Source: Hellea sp. (GTDB lineage Bacteria; Pseudomonadota; Alphaproteobacteria; Caulobacterales; Maricaulaceae). Taken from it: a stretch of 43,917 bases of DNA. The position numbers and the translations under genes are program-made. Under the pieces are notes generated by a model. The model made no database searches. It saw nothing but the letters and a program-made list of their open reading frames with translations, and was not told the origin of the DNA. The stretch spans positions 1 to 43,917 of the forward strand of contig JAHDCL010000013.1 in the NCBI GenBank assembly GCA_020629875.1, in the 5' to 3' direction. Shown here one piece after another: positions 26,752-35,076 of this stretch (positions within the stretch are counted from its first letter, which is position 1; each line of letters opens with the position of its first letter).

Positions 26752-27029
26752 ATGGTAACCGTAATACAAATCTTTGCCTTTTTGGCGGCATTTGTCTTTA
26801 CGGGATAACGTGGATTTATTATTTCCAAAAAGATAGACTCGAGTTTTATGAGAGAGAGGGTCTTAAAACTCGTAGAGAAAAATTTGGCAGATATTTCCAA
26901 CATGTCGGTAGTCAATTTTCTTGGTCTAAAGCTCTGGATCCATATAGAGGACTTGCGCCAGACTATATAAAGAAAACACTTCTTGTTCTGGTAGTTTTGG
27001 CAATCATCGTTCAATTTATTCCTTCTTAA
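26752..27029 (+). pseudogene. Frame-broken small membrane protein gene (92 codons if repaired)
   Basis: This gene is not in the ORF track. From ATG 26752 the frame encodes a hydrophobic start (MVTVIQIFAFLAAFVFTG) and stops at TAA 26806. The overlapping frame reads on from GGG-ATA at 26802 as ITWIYYFQKDRLEFYERE and ends with the membrane segment KKTLLVLVVLAIIVQFIPS at TAA 27027-27029. One extra G in the GGG run, or a -1 shift there, would join the halves into a 92-residue protein with a membrane segment at each end. The second frame has no start codon. It may be a pseudogene, a sequencing error or a frameshifting site. The stop shares TTAA with the NnrU-like gene. Family not recognised. Confidence 0.6.
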
Positions 27030-27595
27030 ACCGCCGGAGTCCCAAATAAAAGTACGTGCCCGCCATGAATAAGCACGGCCGATAGACCTAACCCTACGGT
27101 TATCGACAAAACATCCCCCAAAGGCTTTGCGGGCGTGTCTTTTAGATTTGTTCCGCGCTTAAAGGCGCAGGCTAATGAAACGACCGCGTAGACAGCGAAA
27201 GCCCCAAAGAGCACAACCCGCTTCATATCTCCGCCAGTCGCCAAGTGAAAAAGCGCCCAGATTAAGACCCCAATCATCATGGGGTGCTGCACTGTGCGTT
27301 TAATGTGGCCTGCCGGAAAATTGGCGGCGACGACCAAAATCAGGGCCGGTATCATAAAGACCCAAGAATAATGATGCAGAACATGCGGTCCTGAAATGAG
27401 GCTGTCTCCATCGGGGATTTGGGAATAGCCAAAAATTATGAGCGCCAGACCTGCCAAGCTGATTAGCGAATATAACCCCATATATTTGGTATATCCCAAA
27501 CGCATGCGAATATCTTTTCCATCCTCTCTGGACCGTAGGGCGGAATAAAAATGAGGAATAAAGAATAGCGCTAAGCCGATGATAAAGACTGTCAT
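27026..27595 (-). CDS. NnrU family integral membrane protein
   Basis: The 189-residue protein has about five to six membrane segments and the NnrU-type pattern of conserved membrane histidines (HFYSALR, HHYSWVFM, AGHIKRTVQHPMMIGVLIWALFHLATGG). GGGAGGG lies before the ATG. NnrU proteins are linked to nitrite/nitric oxide reduction in some bacteria and are distantly related to isoprenylcysteine methyltransferase-like membrane proteins, but no denitrification gene is visible here, so the role is open. The 177-base gap to phoH shows no strong signal. Confidence 0.85.
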   Translation of the reverse strand: MTVFIIGLALFFIPHFYSALRSREDGKDIRMRLGYTKYMGLYSLISLAGLALIIFGYSQIPDGDSLISGPHVLHHYSWVFMIPALILVVAANFPAGHIKRTVQHPMMIGVLIWALFHLATGGDMKRVVLFGAFAVYAVVSLACAFKRGTNLKDTPAKPLGDVLSITVGLGLSAVLIHGGHVLLFGTPAV

Positions 27596-27772
27596 GATAT
27601 ACCCTCCCTATAGCCAGACTGGCGCGCGGTGGATATGAAGTCAATCATGCGAAATGAATGGCGGCTAAAGGAAATTGATATGCCGTCATAAATACTTGAT
27701 TGGCGCGTCAGTTCCTGTCACCCTAAAGGCGTAGGACGAACCCTTCTATTGAATGAGAAAGCTAAATAGAAC

Positions 27773-28738
27773 TTGAGTAAACAGACAGAGATTTTTGAGT
27801 TTGCGGATGCCGATTTGGTGCGCAAGCTTTGCGGCCCTAATCACGCCAACCTTGCCCTTATCGAAGATGCCTTTGGCGTATATATCGAAGCGCCCGGCGC
27901 CGCCGTTCATATTAATGGTGATACGCCCAGCCGCGCGCGGGCCGGTGAACTTATCAAAGAGATTTATCAACGCCTTGAGCGTGGCTGGCCTTGCGGGATA
28001 TCTGATATTCGCGCGCTGATTAAAGCTATGGGCAAAGGTAAAGTCAAAGCCGCCGCTGTGGACGCAATTATTCCGTTCCCGCGCCGCAGCCCCATTGTGC
28101 CGAAAACGCCGCGTCAGGAGAAATTCATTCACGCCATGCGCGACGAAACCATATGTTTCGGCGTTGGGCCAGCGGGTACGGGTAAGACATTTCTCGCTAC
28201 CGCTTATGGTGCGTCTCTTTTAGCGCGCGGAGAAGTGGCGCGTTTTATTGCTTGCCGTCCTGCCGTTGAAGCGGGGGAGCGTTTGGGATTCCTGCCGGGT
28301 GATCTGAACGAAAAAGTTGACCCATACATGCAGCCCATTTGGGATGCCCTGCATATGGTGCTGGGCCGTGATGAAGTGGACCGCCGACGCGCCTCTGGGG
28401 ATATCGAAGTTGCCCCGCTGGCCTTTATGCGCGGGCGGACATTATCGGATGCCTTTGTTGTGATTGACGAAGCGCAGAACGCGACCATTCCGCAAATGAA
28501 GATGGTGCTCACGCGCCTCGGCGAACGTGCCAAATATGCCGTCACGGGTGACCCAAGCCAATCCGACTTGCCGCATGGCGTGACGTCTGGTCTCGCGCAT
28601 GCGCTGAAAATCCTGAAAGGGATTAAAGGTATTGATCAGATTGTCTTTGAGGCCTCAGACGTGGTGCGCCATCCGCTTGTGGGACGTATCGTCAATGCTT
28701 ACGAGAAAGATTCTAAGCCTAAGGGCGGTATTCTCTAG
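27773..28738 (+). CDS. phoH: PhoH family ATPase
   Basis: The 321-residue protein has the P-loop GPAGTGKTFLATAYG (about 132), DEAQN as Walker B and VTGDPSQSDLP, with an N-terminal KH-like segment. PhoH/YbeZ works with YbeY, encoded just downstream, in RNA metabolism and ribosome quality control. The predicted start is TTG at 27773; a 7-codon ORF (ATG at 27753) ends with TGA overlapping that TTG, which might couple initiation. Upstream ribosome-binding signal is weak. Confidence 0.93.
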   Translation: MSKQTEIFEFADADLVRKLCGPNHANLALIEDAFGVYIEAPGAAVHINGDTPSRARAGELIKEIYQRLERGWPCGISDIRALIKAMGKGKVKAAAVDAIIPFPRRSPIVPKTPRQEKFIHAMRDETICFGVGPAGTGKTFLATAYGASLLARGEVARFIACRPAVEAGERLGFLPGDLNEKVDPYMQPIWDALHMVLGRDEVDRRRASGDIEVAPLAFMRGRTLSDAFVVIDEAQNATIPQMKMVLTRLGERAKYAVTGDPSQSDLPHGVTSGLAHALKILKGIKGIDQIVFEASDVVRHPLVGRIVNAYEKDSKPKGGIL

Positions 28739-28740
28739 CA

Positions 28741-29211
28741 GTGACCAACCTTCCTTTTGATATGGATATAGCCGTTCAGTTTGATGACTGGACGGAGGCG
28801 CTCCCCGATATTGAGGTCATTGCAAGCCGCGCGGTTACGCAAGCTCTTGCGGTGCTCAGCGAGCCGAAATTGGGGGAGCTTAGCCTCGCATTAGTGAGCG
28901 ATGCTGAGATTCAAACTCTAAATCGCGACTTTCGCGATAAAGATAAACCCACCAATGTTTTATCATTTCCGGATGATGGCCCCGCGCCGCTCTTGGGGGA
29001 TATTGTCTTGGCCTTGGAAACAATTTCCCGCGAAGCGGCGGAAAAGTCTGTACCGTTCGTTCATCATGTGACCCATCTCATTATTCATGGTTTTTTACAT
29101 TTGCAGGGCTATGACCATGAAACTGATGAAACGGCCAGCGAAATGGAAGCGCTGGAAATATCGGCTTTAGCTGCTTTGAATATTGACAATCCTTATGAAA
29201 TTCACGACTGA
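28741..29211 (+). CDS. ybeY: Endoribonuclease YbeY
   Basis: The 156-residue protein has the zinc motif HGFLHLQGYDHE and DIVLALETI typical of YbeY, needed for 16S rRNA 3' end maturation and ribosome quality control. It starts with GTG two bases after phoH. Slightly short but complete. Confidence 0.95.
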   Translation: MTNLPFDMDIAVQFDDWTEALPDIEVIASRAVTQALAVLSEPKLGELSLALVSDAEIQTLNRDFRDKDKPTNVLSFPDDGPAPLLGDIVLALETISREAAEKSVPFVHHVTHLIIHGFLHLQGYDHETDETASEMEALEISALAALNIDNPYEIHD

Positions 29212-29220
29212 TAAATTACT

Positions 29221-30093
29221 ATGAGCAATGATGACAATTCACCGGGGTTTCTCGGTAAATTATTTGGACGGAGCGCTGAGCAGCCCTCCGGCGAAGACCC
29301 CCAGAGTATTCAGCACGAACTCTCCAAAGAGGAGATGGTGGATGCTGCTGAGCGTTTTCACCTCATCACCGTTGAGGACGTTATGGTACCGCGTGCCGAT
29401 ATTGTGGCGGTGGACTCCGCGGCAACGCTGACAGAGCTCTCCCAGACTTTTAAAGAGGCGGGGCATTCACGTCTGCCTGTTTACAAAGACACCCTCGATG
29501 AGCCTTTGGGTATGGTGCACATTAAAGATGTCATGCCTTATCTGATGTTTGATGCCAAAGGGCGTAATGGCAAAACCTATCCCAATAAAAAGGTCATTCA
29601 ATATATTCGCCGTCCGGTTTTATTTGTTCCGCCCTCCATGCTTGCGCAGAACTTGCTCAAGCGCATGCAGGCGCGGCGCTCGCATATGGCCATTGTGGTT
29701 GATGAATATGGCGGTACGGACGGTATTGTCACCATTGAAGATCTTATCGAAGAAATTGTTGGTGAGATTGATGATGAGCACGATGACGTGGACGCTGAAA
29801 TCCAAATCGTAACCGGCAAGGGCGGTCGTTCCGTCTGGGAAACGGATGCGCGCACAGCGATTGATGATTTTGAAGAGGTCTTAGGCCGAGACTTCGCCAC
29901 GGCTGACGAGGAAGACGACGTCGATACATTAGGCGGCCTTGTCTTTACCCTGGCAGGCCGTGTGCCTGAGCGCGGCGAAATCATACGTCATCCCGACGGT
30001 ATTGAGTTTGAGGTTATCGACGCCGATCCGCGCCGTGTGAAACGCTTGCGGATAAATGACACGCAAAGCCGTTCTAAACCTGCCGCAGAGTAA
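29221..30093 (+). CDS. corC: CorC/HlyC family CBS-domain protein
   Basis: The 290-residue soluble protein has two CBS domains (MVPRADIVAVD to about residue 125 and VVDEYGGTDGIVTIEDLIEEIVGEI) and a C-terminal CorC_HlyC domain (DTLGGLVFTLAGRVPERGEII). It is associated with Mg/Co efflux or membrane integrity. The start is 9 bases after ybeY with no clear ribosome-binding site. Its stop overlaps the lnt start (TAATG), the standard corC-lnt arrangement. Confidence 0.93.
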   Translation: MSNDDNSPGFLGKLFGRSAEQPSGEDPQSIQHELSKEEMVDAAERFHLITVEDVMVPRADIVAVDSAATLTELSQTFKEAGHSRLPVYKDTLDEPLGMVHIKDVMPYLMFDAKGRNGKTYPNKKVIQYIRRPVLFVPPSMLAQNLLKRMQARRSHMAIVVDEYGGTDGIVTIEDLIEEIVGEIDDEHDDVDAEIQIVTGKGGRSVWETDARTAIDDFEEVLGRDFATADEEDDVDTLGGLVFTLAGRVPERGEIIRHPDGIEFEVIDADPRRVKRLRINDTQSRSKPAAE

Positions 30094-31700
30094 TGGGCGG
30101 GGCTGAGCTTCTTTTAAAAACGACAGGATGGCGCGGCCGTTTTGTAGGGTTGGGCCTAGGGGCTTTGGCGGTACTCGGACAAGCTCCCTTTCATTTGTGG
30201 CCCCTTACGCTTCTCTGCCTGTCGATATTACTGGCGCGGCTAAAATGGGCGAGCGGGGCTGAGCATCGGACCAAAGCCGGTTTCAGTGCAGGCTTCTGGT
30301 TTGCCTTTGGGTATTTTATGGCTGGGACCTACTGGATCGGCTCGGCATTTATCGCGCGGGGACCCGAATTTATTCCTGTCATGCCGCCTATGATATTGGC
30401 ATTGGGGATGTTGCTCGCTTTGTTTTGGGGGCTTGCTGGGGCTGCGTTCGCCAAGCTTCGCCCGAGGGGTCTGCTATCGCTTTTGGCGTTCATATCCTTT
30501 TTCTTCTTGGCTGAATTTGCACGGGGCCATGTTTTTGGCGGTTTTCCATGGAACCTCCCCGGATATATTTTCGAAGGCGGCAAGGCGATGTCCCAAGCGG
30601 CTTCGATTGTGGGTGTTTATGGATTGACATTATTTGTCTTCGCTATGAGCGCTCTGCTTTATCTCTTACTCTTCACCGAAAAGCGATTGGCGTCTTTCTT
30701 GGCCTTACTGCTCGCCATAGGTAGCGTTTTTATCTTCGGGACAGTTCGGCTTAAGGGCGCGGAGATCGGCTATGTCAAAGATGTCAACTTGCGCCTGGTC
30801 CAAGTGCGTTTCACGCAAAAGGATAAATTCGACCCCGAAAAATCAATCGAAATTGTAAACCAATTTCTGACGCAATCTGTTGCGCCTGGCATCGAAAATG
30901 TCACGCATCTTATTTGGCCAGAGGGCGCGGTGAATGGATTGGCGATTGAAAATGAAGCTCTGCTTTATGCGATGGGCCGAGAGCTGACGGCTCAGACAGA
31001 GACGCCGCCCGTCTGGCTTTTAAATTCATTGCGTAATGAAATGCGGCCTCATCCCAATGGCATCGATATCATTGATGATTACTACAATACGTCTGCGGCC
31101 ATTGCTTTTGACAGTGACGGCATCCCTGCTGTTGCGGCTTTTAATGATAAGAAACGTTTGGTGCCCTTTGGAGAATTTATCCCGGGAGGTAAGTGGATGG
31201 AGATGAAAAATGTGCCCGTTATTTCCACATCACTTTTATCTATATCTGCTGCAAAAAATAAATTTAATGCGGAATTTCCTGGCCTTCCAAAATTAAGTTC
31301 ACAAATATGTTATGAGATTATTTTTTCCGGATTTACGCCATATAATAAAGGTGAGACACATCCGAAATGGATATTAAATCAATCAAATGATGCATGGTAC
31401 GGAAATAGCTTCGGTCCTTTGCAGCATTCAAATATGGCGACTTATCGTGCAATTGAAGAGGGTTTGCCCGTAATTCGCGCTGCATCCAACGGTATCACAG
31501 GTGTTATAAGTCCTTATGGCCAATATTTGCGAAAAATCGGGCCAAAAGAAACTGGAATAATTGACGCGAAACTACCTGTATCGCTGAGTTTAACTGCTTT
31601 TTCAGTATGGATTAACTATTTTCTTCTCTTGATAAATTTATTAGTAGCATTTATGTGTCTCACATTGTGTGGCAATAAAAAAATGCCTAATTTTAATTAG
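30093..31700 (+). CDS. lnt: Apolipoprotein N-acyltransferase
   Basis: The 535-residue protein has N-terminal membrane segments and a nitrilase domain with the catalytic triad Glu277 (IWPEGAVN), Lys353 (NDKKRLVPFGEF) and Cys406 (SSQICYEIIF), followed by a C-terminal membrane segment. Lnt adds the third acyl chain to lipoproteins, relevant to the several lipoproteins in this window. From about 31200 on the DNA becomes clearly richer in A/T than the first two thirds, although the protein stays complete and family-like. It may reflect recombination of the 3' part. Confidence 0.95.
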   Translation: MGGAELLLKTTGWRGRFVGLGLGALAVLGQAPFHLWPLTLLCLSILLARLKWASGAEHRTKAGFSAGFWFAFGYFMAGTYWIGSAFIARGPEFIPVMPPMILALGMLLALFWGLAGAAFAKLRPRGLLSLLAFISFFFLAEFARGHVFGGFPWNLPGYIFEGGKAMSQAASIVGVYGLTLFVFAMSALLYLLLFTEKRLASFLALLLAIGSVFIFGTVRLKGAEIGYVKDVNLRLVQVRFTQKDKFDPEKSIEIVNQFLTQSVAPGIENVTHLIWPEGAVNGLAIENEALLYAMGRELTAQTETPPVWLLNSLRNEMRPHPNGIDIIDDYYNTSAAIAFDSDGIPAVAAFNDKKRLVPFGEFIPGGKWMEMKNVPVISTSLLSISAAKNKFNAEFPGLPKLSSQICYEIIFSGFTPYNKGETHPKWILNQSNDAWYGNSFGPLQHSNMATYRAIEEGLPVIRAASNGITGVISPYGQYLRKIGPKETGIIDAKLPVSLSLTAFSVWINYFLLLINLLVAFMCLTLCGNKKMPNFN

Positions 31701-31759
31701 CAGTTCGATTTGATTTTGGTGGGGGCACCATTAGCACCGAGCTTTAAAGAGAATGTTAT

Positions 31760-32185
31760 ATGAATAAACATGCACCTCGGTCCCCGAATCCAATAGACGT
31801 CCATGTCGGTACACGCGTACGCCTTCGTCGCCAAGTGATGAAAATGAGCCAAGAGAAACTTGGTGATCAACTGGGCGTAACTTTCCAGCAAGTCCAGAAA
31901 TATGAACGCGGCGCCAATCGCGTTGGCGCAAGCCGTCTTTGGAAAATGTCTCAAGTGATGGACGTTCCCGTTGGTTTCTTTTTTGATGGCCTTGGACAGG
32001 TTGGCGCAGCAACAGAGTTTGCCGAAGATGATCAGCTGCCTATTGTTTATGATTTCATCAACAGCACGGATGGCGTAAATCTCGCCAAAGCTGTTTCGCA
32101 AATCAAAAACAAAGCTGTTCGCCGGCAGATTCTTGAGCTCGCGCGCTCACTTGCTAAAGATTCCGCGGCTGACGAAGAAGGCTAA
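31760..32185 (+). CDS. XRE-family regulator, PraR/PhrR-like
   Basis: The 141-residue protein has an N-terminal Cro/CI helix-turn-helix (GTRVRLRRQVMKMSQEKLGD, then VTFQQVQKYERGANRV) and a C-terminal helical tail ending in RRQILELARSLAKD. This form matches the small regulators found after lnt in alphaproteobacteria and called PraR or PhrR in rhizobia. The target genes are unknown here. In relatives metK usually follows; here trmB follows directly. Confidence 0.85.
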   Translation: MNKHAPRSPNPIDVHVGTRVRLRRQVMKMSQEKLGDQLGVTFQQVQKYERGANRVGASRLWKMSQVMDVPVGFFFDGLGQVGAATEFAEDDQLPIVYDFINSTDGVNLAKAVSQIKNKAVRRQILELARSLAKDSAADEEG

Positions 32186-32232
32186 ACAGCTTCTATTCTT
32201 TCATAGTTGAAATTAAGACTAGAAAATCCAGA

Positions 32233-32253
32233 CGCAGCTTTTTAAAGGCTGCG
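32233..32253 (+). other. Hairpin covering the trmB ribosome-binding region
   Basis: CGCAGC and GCTGCG pair around a TTTTTAAAG loop; the loop and 3' arm contain the AAAGG that would bind the ribosome just before ATG 32255. It could limit trmB translation. Confidence 0.4.
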
Positions 32254-32254
32254 C

Positions 32255-32950
32255 ATGTTTAATCGTGAGACAAATTCTTTCCGAACCTTCGGGCGGGCAA
32301 AGGGGAAACCCCTAAGTCCGGCCCAAGCCGCGTTGATGGAAACGGAATTCCCTCGGATTGATTTTGGCGAGGCTGTTAAGGCGGGTGAAAATCCGCTTGC
32401 GGATATTGATGGTAAGGTCTGGCTAGAAATTGGCTTTGGCGGCGCGGAGCATCTTCTTTGGCAGGCTGAGAAAAACCCTGATGTAACGCTCCTTGGCGTC
32501 GAGCCATTTTTAAACGGCGTCGCGAAAGCCGTGCGGGGGGTTGTCGATAAAGACCTAAATAATATTCGTCTGCATAGAGGTGATGCGCGGGATGTGCTTA
32601 AACTCTTGCCAGATAATAGTCTGGATCGTGTTTTTGTGCTTTTCCCTGATCCTTGGCACAAAGCTCGTCATAATAAACGCCGGATTATAAACGAAGAGTT
32701 TCTCGCGCAGCTTTACCGCGTTATTAAGCCCGGCGGAACATTCCGGTTTGGCAGTGACATTATACACTATGTTGATTGGACCTTGACGCGCCTGAAACGC
32801 CATGGCGGCTTCGAGTGGCCGGCGAGCTCACAAGATCAGTGGCGGGTGCGCCCCGATGACTGGCCCTCGACACGCTATTTGGAAAAAGCTATTCGAGAGG
32901 GCCGCAGCGGGCATTTCTTTGAATTTACAAAGCGAGACACTCCGTCCTGA
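32255..32950 (+). CDS. trmB: tRNA (guanine-N7-)-methyltransferase
   Basis: The 231-residue SAM-dependent enzyme has LEIGFGGAEHLLW (SAM loop), RLHRGDARDVL and FPDPWHKARHNKRRI, the TrmB signature. It makes m7G46 in tRNA. It lies where relatives have metK-trmB or trmB-metK pairs, but metK is missing. Confidence 0.95.
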   Translation: MFNRETNSFRTFGRAKGKPLSPAQAALMETEFPRIDFGEAVKAGENPLADIDGKVWLEIGFGGAEHLLWQAEKNPDVTLLGVEPFLNGVAKAVRGVVDKDLNNIRLHRGDARDVLKLLPDNSLDRVFVLFPDPWHKARHNKRRIINEEFLAQLYRVIKPGGTFRFGSDIIHYVDWTLTRLKRHGGFEWPASSQDQWRVRPDDWPSTRYLEKAIREGRSGHFFEFTKRDTPS

Positions 32951-32974
32951 TACAGCCTCTGCTCAGGAGCTAGT

Positions 32975-34336
32975 ATGATGCGTCGAAATTTATGTAGAGT
33001 CTTTGCTATACTAACCGTGCTTTGCCTAAATCAAATAGCGCTCGCACAAGTTCCAACTGAAACGCCAGTCAAGGACCCGCAGCCTCTCATAGAAGTTGCC
33101 TCAACAAAAATTAGCGACAAGAAAATCCAAGACCGGATATCAAATATATTTGATAAAATCGACTCGGTCCAAGCGGTGACAGTTTCAGTAGATGCCGGGG
33201 TTGTGACTCTCTCCGGTGATGTGGCGAACGAGGCAGCTGCTGTGGATGCCATGGATATCGCTATTCGTACAGCCGGTGTTGTGACTGTAGAAGATGAAAT
33301 AAATCGCACTTTGGCAGTTAAAGACAATGTTGCGCCATTTATACAAGCTGTAGAAGATAATGGTCGTAAGTTGGTTAGGGCATTTCCGCTTATGCTCTTA
33401 GCCTTTGTGATTTTTTTGGCCTTTGTTCTAATCGGCGGATGGCTCGCTCGGCGGCAACGCCTTTGGAACAAGGTTGCAACAAATCCCTTTTTGGGGGAAA
33501 TTCTTTCGCAAATTGTCCGACTGGCCTTCTGGACGATTGGAGCTGTTGTTGCATTAAATTTATTGGGAGCATCAGGTCTAGTCACTACTCTTTTAGGTGG
33601 TGCTGGCGTTATGGGGATTGCCATTGGTTTTGCGGTGCGGGACTCGCTTGAAAATTACATCTCTTCGATCATGCTCAGCCTTCGCCAACCGTTTCGAGCG
33701 AAAGACCATGTGGTTATCAATGATAAAGAAGGGATTGTTGTTCGGCTGACATCCCGCGCAACTATTTTAATGACCTTAGACGGTAATCATTTGCGAATCC
33801 CAAATGCGACCGTTTTTAAGGGCATCATTCTAAATTACACAACGAACCCTGAACGTCGTTTCGAGTTTGAATTGGGTGTGGGGGCCAATGATGATCCAAT
33901 TGCGGCAATTTCAGTGGGGGTGGCGGCGTTAGAAACTCATGACTTCCTCCTCGATGAGCCAGAGCCCTATGCGGTGATCAAAGTTGTCGGCGATTCAAAT
34001 ATTGTTCTGCAGTTTTACGGTTGGGTCGATCAGCGCCAAACGAATTTCGGTAAGGCCCGTAGTCAAGCCATTAGTACGGTCACGGCGGTTCTGGAGGATA
34101 AGGGTTTCACCTTACCAGAGCCTATATATCGTTTGCGTTTCGATGATGGGTCAAAAACTGCAGGGCTAACGGAGCCAAAGGTAGCGGATAGCGTTGCAGA
34201 GAAAGCTGAAAAGGATACTCCCTCAGAAGAAATACTGGATGTATCTCGTGATACGCATTTAGAAGAAAAAGTGAATGAAGAGCGTGCTCAAAGTGGCGAT
34301 AGCGATCTCCTTGATTTCAGCAAGCCGGTCGAATAG
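32975..34336 (+). CDS. MscS-family mechanosensitive channel with N-terminal BON domain
   Basis: The 453-residue protein has AGGAG before tandem ATGs (32975, 32978), a signal peptide ending LALAQ, a periplasmic BON domain (about 45-115, AVTVSVDAGVVTLSGDV), three membrane segments (about 135-230) and the MscS pore and beta domain (LLGGAGVMGIAIGFAVRDSLENYISSI). A charged Glu/Asp-rich tail ends the protein. It likely releases osmotic pressure; the BON domain may bind lipid or envelope components. It sits between trmB and the rimP leader. Confidence 0.88.
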   Translation: MMRRNLCRVFAILTVLCLNQIALAQVPTETPVKDPQPLIEVASTKISDKKIQDRISNIFDKIDSVQAVTVSVDAGVVTLSGDVANEAAAVDAMDIAIRTAGVVTVEDEINRTLAVKDNVAPFIQAVEDNGRKLVRAFPLMLLAFVIFLAFVLIGGWLARRQRLWNKVATNPFLGEILSQIVRLAFWTIGAVVALNLLGASGLVTTLLGGAGVMGIAIGFAVRDSLENYISSIMLSLRQPFRAKDHVVINDKEGIVVRLTSRATILMTLDGNHLRIPNATVFKGIILNYTTNPERRFEFELGVGANDDPIAAISVGVAALETHDFLLDEPEPYAVIKVVGDSNIVLQFYGWVDQRQTNFGKARSQAISTVTAVLEDKGFTLPEPIYRLRFDDGSKTAGLTEPKVADSVAEKAEKDTPSEEILDVSRDTHLEEKVNEERAQSGDSDLLDFSKPVE

Positions 34337-34360
34337 CTTTGAATTAACGGACAATAGTTC

Positions 34361-34389
34361 TTGCCAAAACATTGCTCGGCGCCTATATC
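34361..34389 (+). promoter_or_regulatory. Sigma-70-type promoter upstream of rimP
   Basis: TTGCCA, a 17-base spacer and TATATC form a good housekeeping promoter 25 bases after the mscS stop. The predicted start near 34396 lies only about 60 bases before a strong terminator, so the first product would be a short leader RNA. Confidence 0.5.
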
Positions 34390-34405
34390 TCTCTCAATAA
34401 GAAAA

Positions 34406-34434
34406 CGCCCTAAGCGCTCAAAGCTTAGTAGGCG
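34406..34434 (+). ncRNA. Leader hairpin or small RNA body before rimP
   Basis: CGCC and TAAGC pair with GCTTA and GGCG around the loop GCTCAAA, with a small internal bulge. Its last two bases are also the first two of the terminator stem, so the two structures compete at the junction. Together with the promoter it makes a candidate leader or small RNA of about 60 bases. Not matched to a known RNA family. Confidence 0.4.
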
Positions 34435-34458
34435 GCCTCAGAAGAGGCCGTTTTTTTT
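34433..34458 (+). terminator. Strong intrinsic terminator before rimP
   Basis: CGGCCTC / GAGGCCG with an AGAA loop is followed by eight T residues. It can end mscS transcription, but because a promoter lies between mscS and this hairpin it may also act as an attenuator of rimP-nusA-infB. Confidence 0.92.
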
Positions 34459-34503
34459 ATGCTTTAAGCAGGGCCAGAACCGAAATTTGACTGTTGGAAT
34501 TGT

Positions 34504-35067
34504 ATGAAAACAAAGACGCATACAGATGAGCGCATCCTCGCCATAGCGGAACCTATCGCTAAAGATATGGGGCTGAATATTGTGCGTGTGCGCGTGCAAT
34601 CGGGCCGCCGTAAGACGGTTCAAATTATGGCCGAGCGCATCTCTGATGGTTTGCTTGGCATTAAAGAGTGTGAAGACTTATCGCGTGAATTGACGGCGAC
34701 GCTGGATGTCGAAGACCCGATACATGATCCCTTCATTCTTGAAGTATCCTCGCCTGGGCTAGAGCGACCTTTGACGTCACTTGAAGATTTCAAACATTAT
34801 GCGGGCTATTCTGCGCGTGTGGATTTGGACCGTATGGTCGAGGGGCGGAAGCGCTTTCGCGGTGTGCTTGCCGGTATTGACGGTGATAATATTGATATTG
34901 ATTTGGACGGCGAAAAAGAGACCGCGCAAATCCCTTTCGATTGGATTTCAGAGGCTAAGCTCTTGATAACAGACGAGCTTATCAAGGCGGGCCAAGAGGC
35001 TAAAGACGCTGCTTATAAAGATTTAGATAAGACTGCAAAAACGACAGATAAACCGGAAAACGAATAG
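34504..35067 (+). CDS. rimP: Ribosome maturation factor RimP
   Basis: The 187-residue protein has the RimP pattern IAEPIAKDMGLNIVRVRV and EVSSPGLERPLTSLEDFKHYAG, with a charged C-terminal tail. RimP assists 30S assembly. TTGGAA provides a modest ribosome-binding site. It heads the conserved rimP-nusA-ylxR-infB order. Confidence 0.95.
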   Translation: MKTKTHTDERILAIAEPIAKDMGLNIVRVRVQSGRRKTVQIMAERISDGLLGIKECEDLSRELTATLDVEDPIHDPFILEVSSPGLERPLTSLEDFKHYAGYSARVDLDRMVEGRKRFRGVLAGIDGDNIDIDLDGEKETAQIPFDWISEAKLLITDELIKAGQEAKDAAYKDLDKTAKTTDKPENE

Positions 35068-35076
35068 GAGACCCTT

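Noticed and set aside
26727-27014. 95-residue minus-strand ORF opposite the broken small gene
   Set aside because: It overlaps the end of miaB and has no signal or membrane pattern, while the plus-strand frames give a coherent membrane protein.
27699-27715. Sigma-54-like TTGGCGCG-TCAG-TTCC upstream of phoH
   Set aside because: The essential G of the -12 GC is replaced by C and the -24 block has a mismatch.
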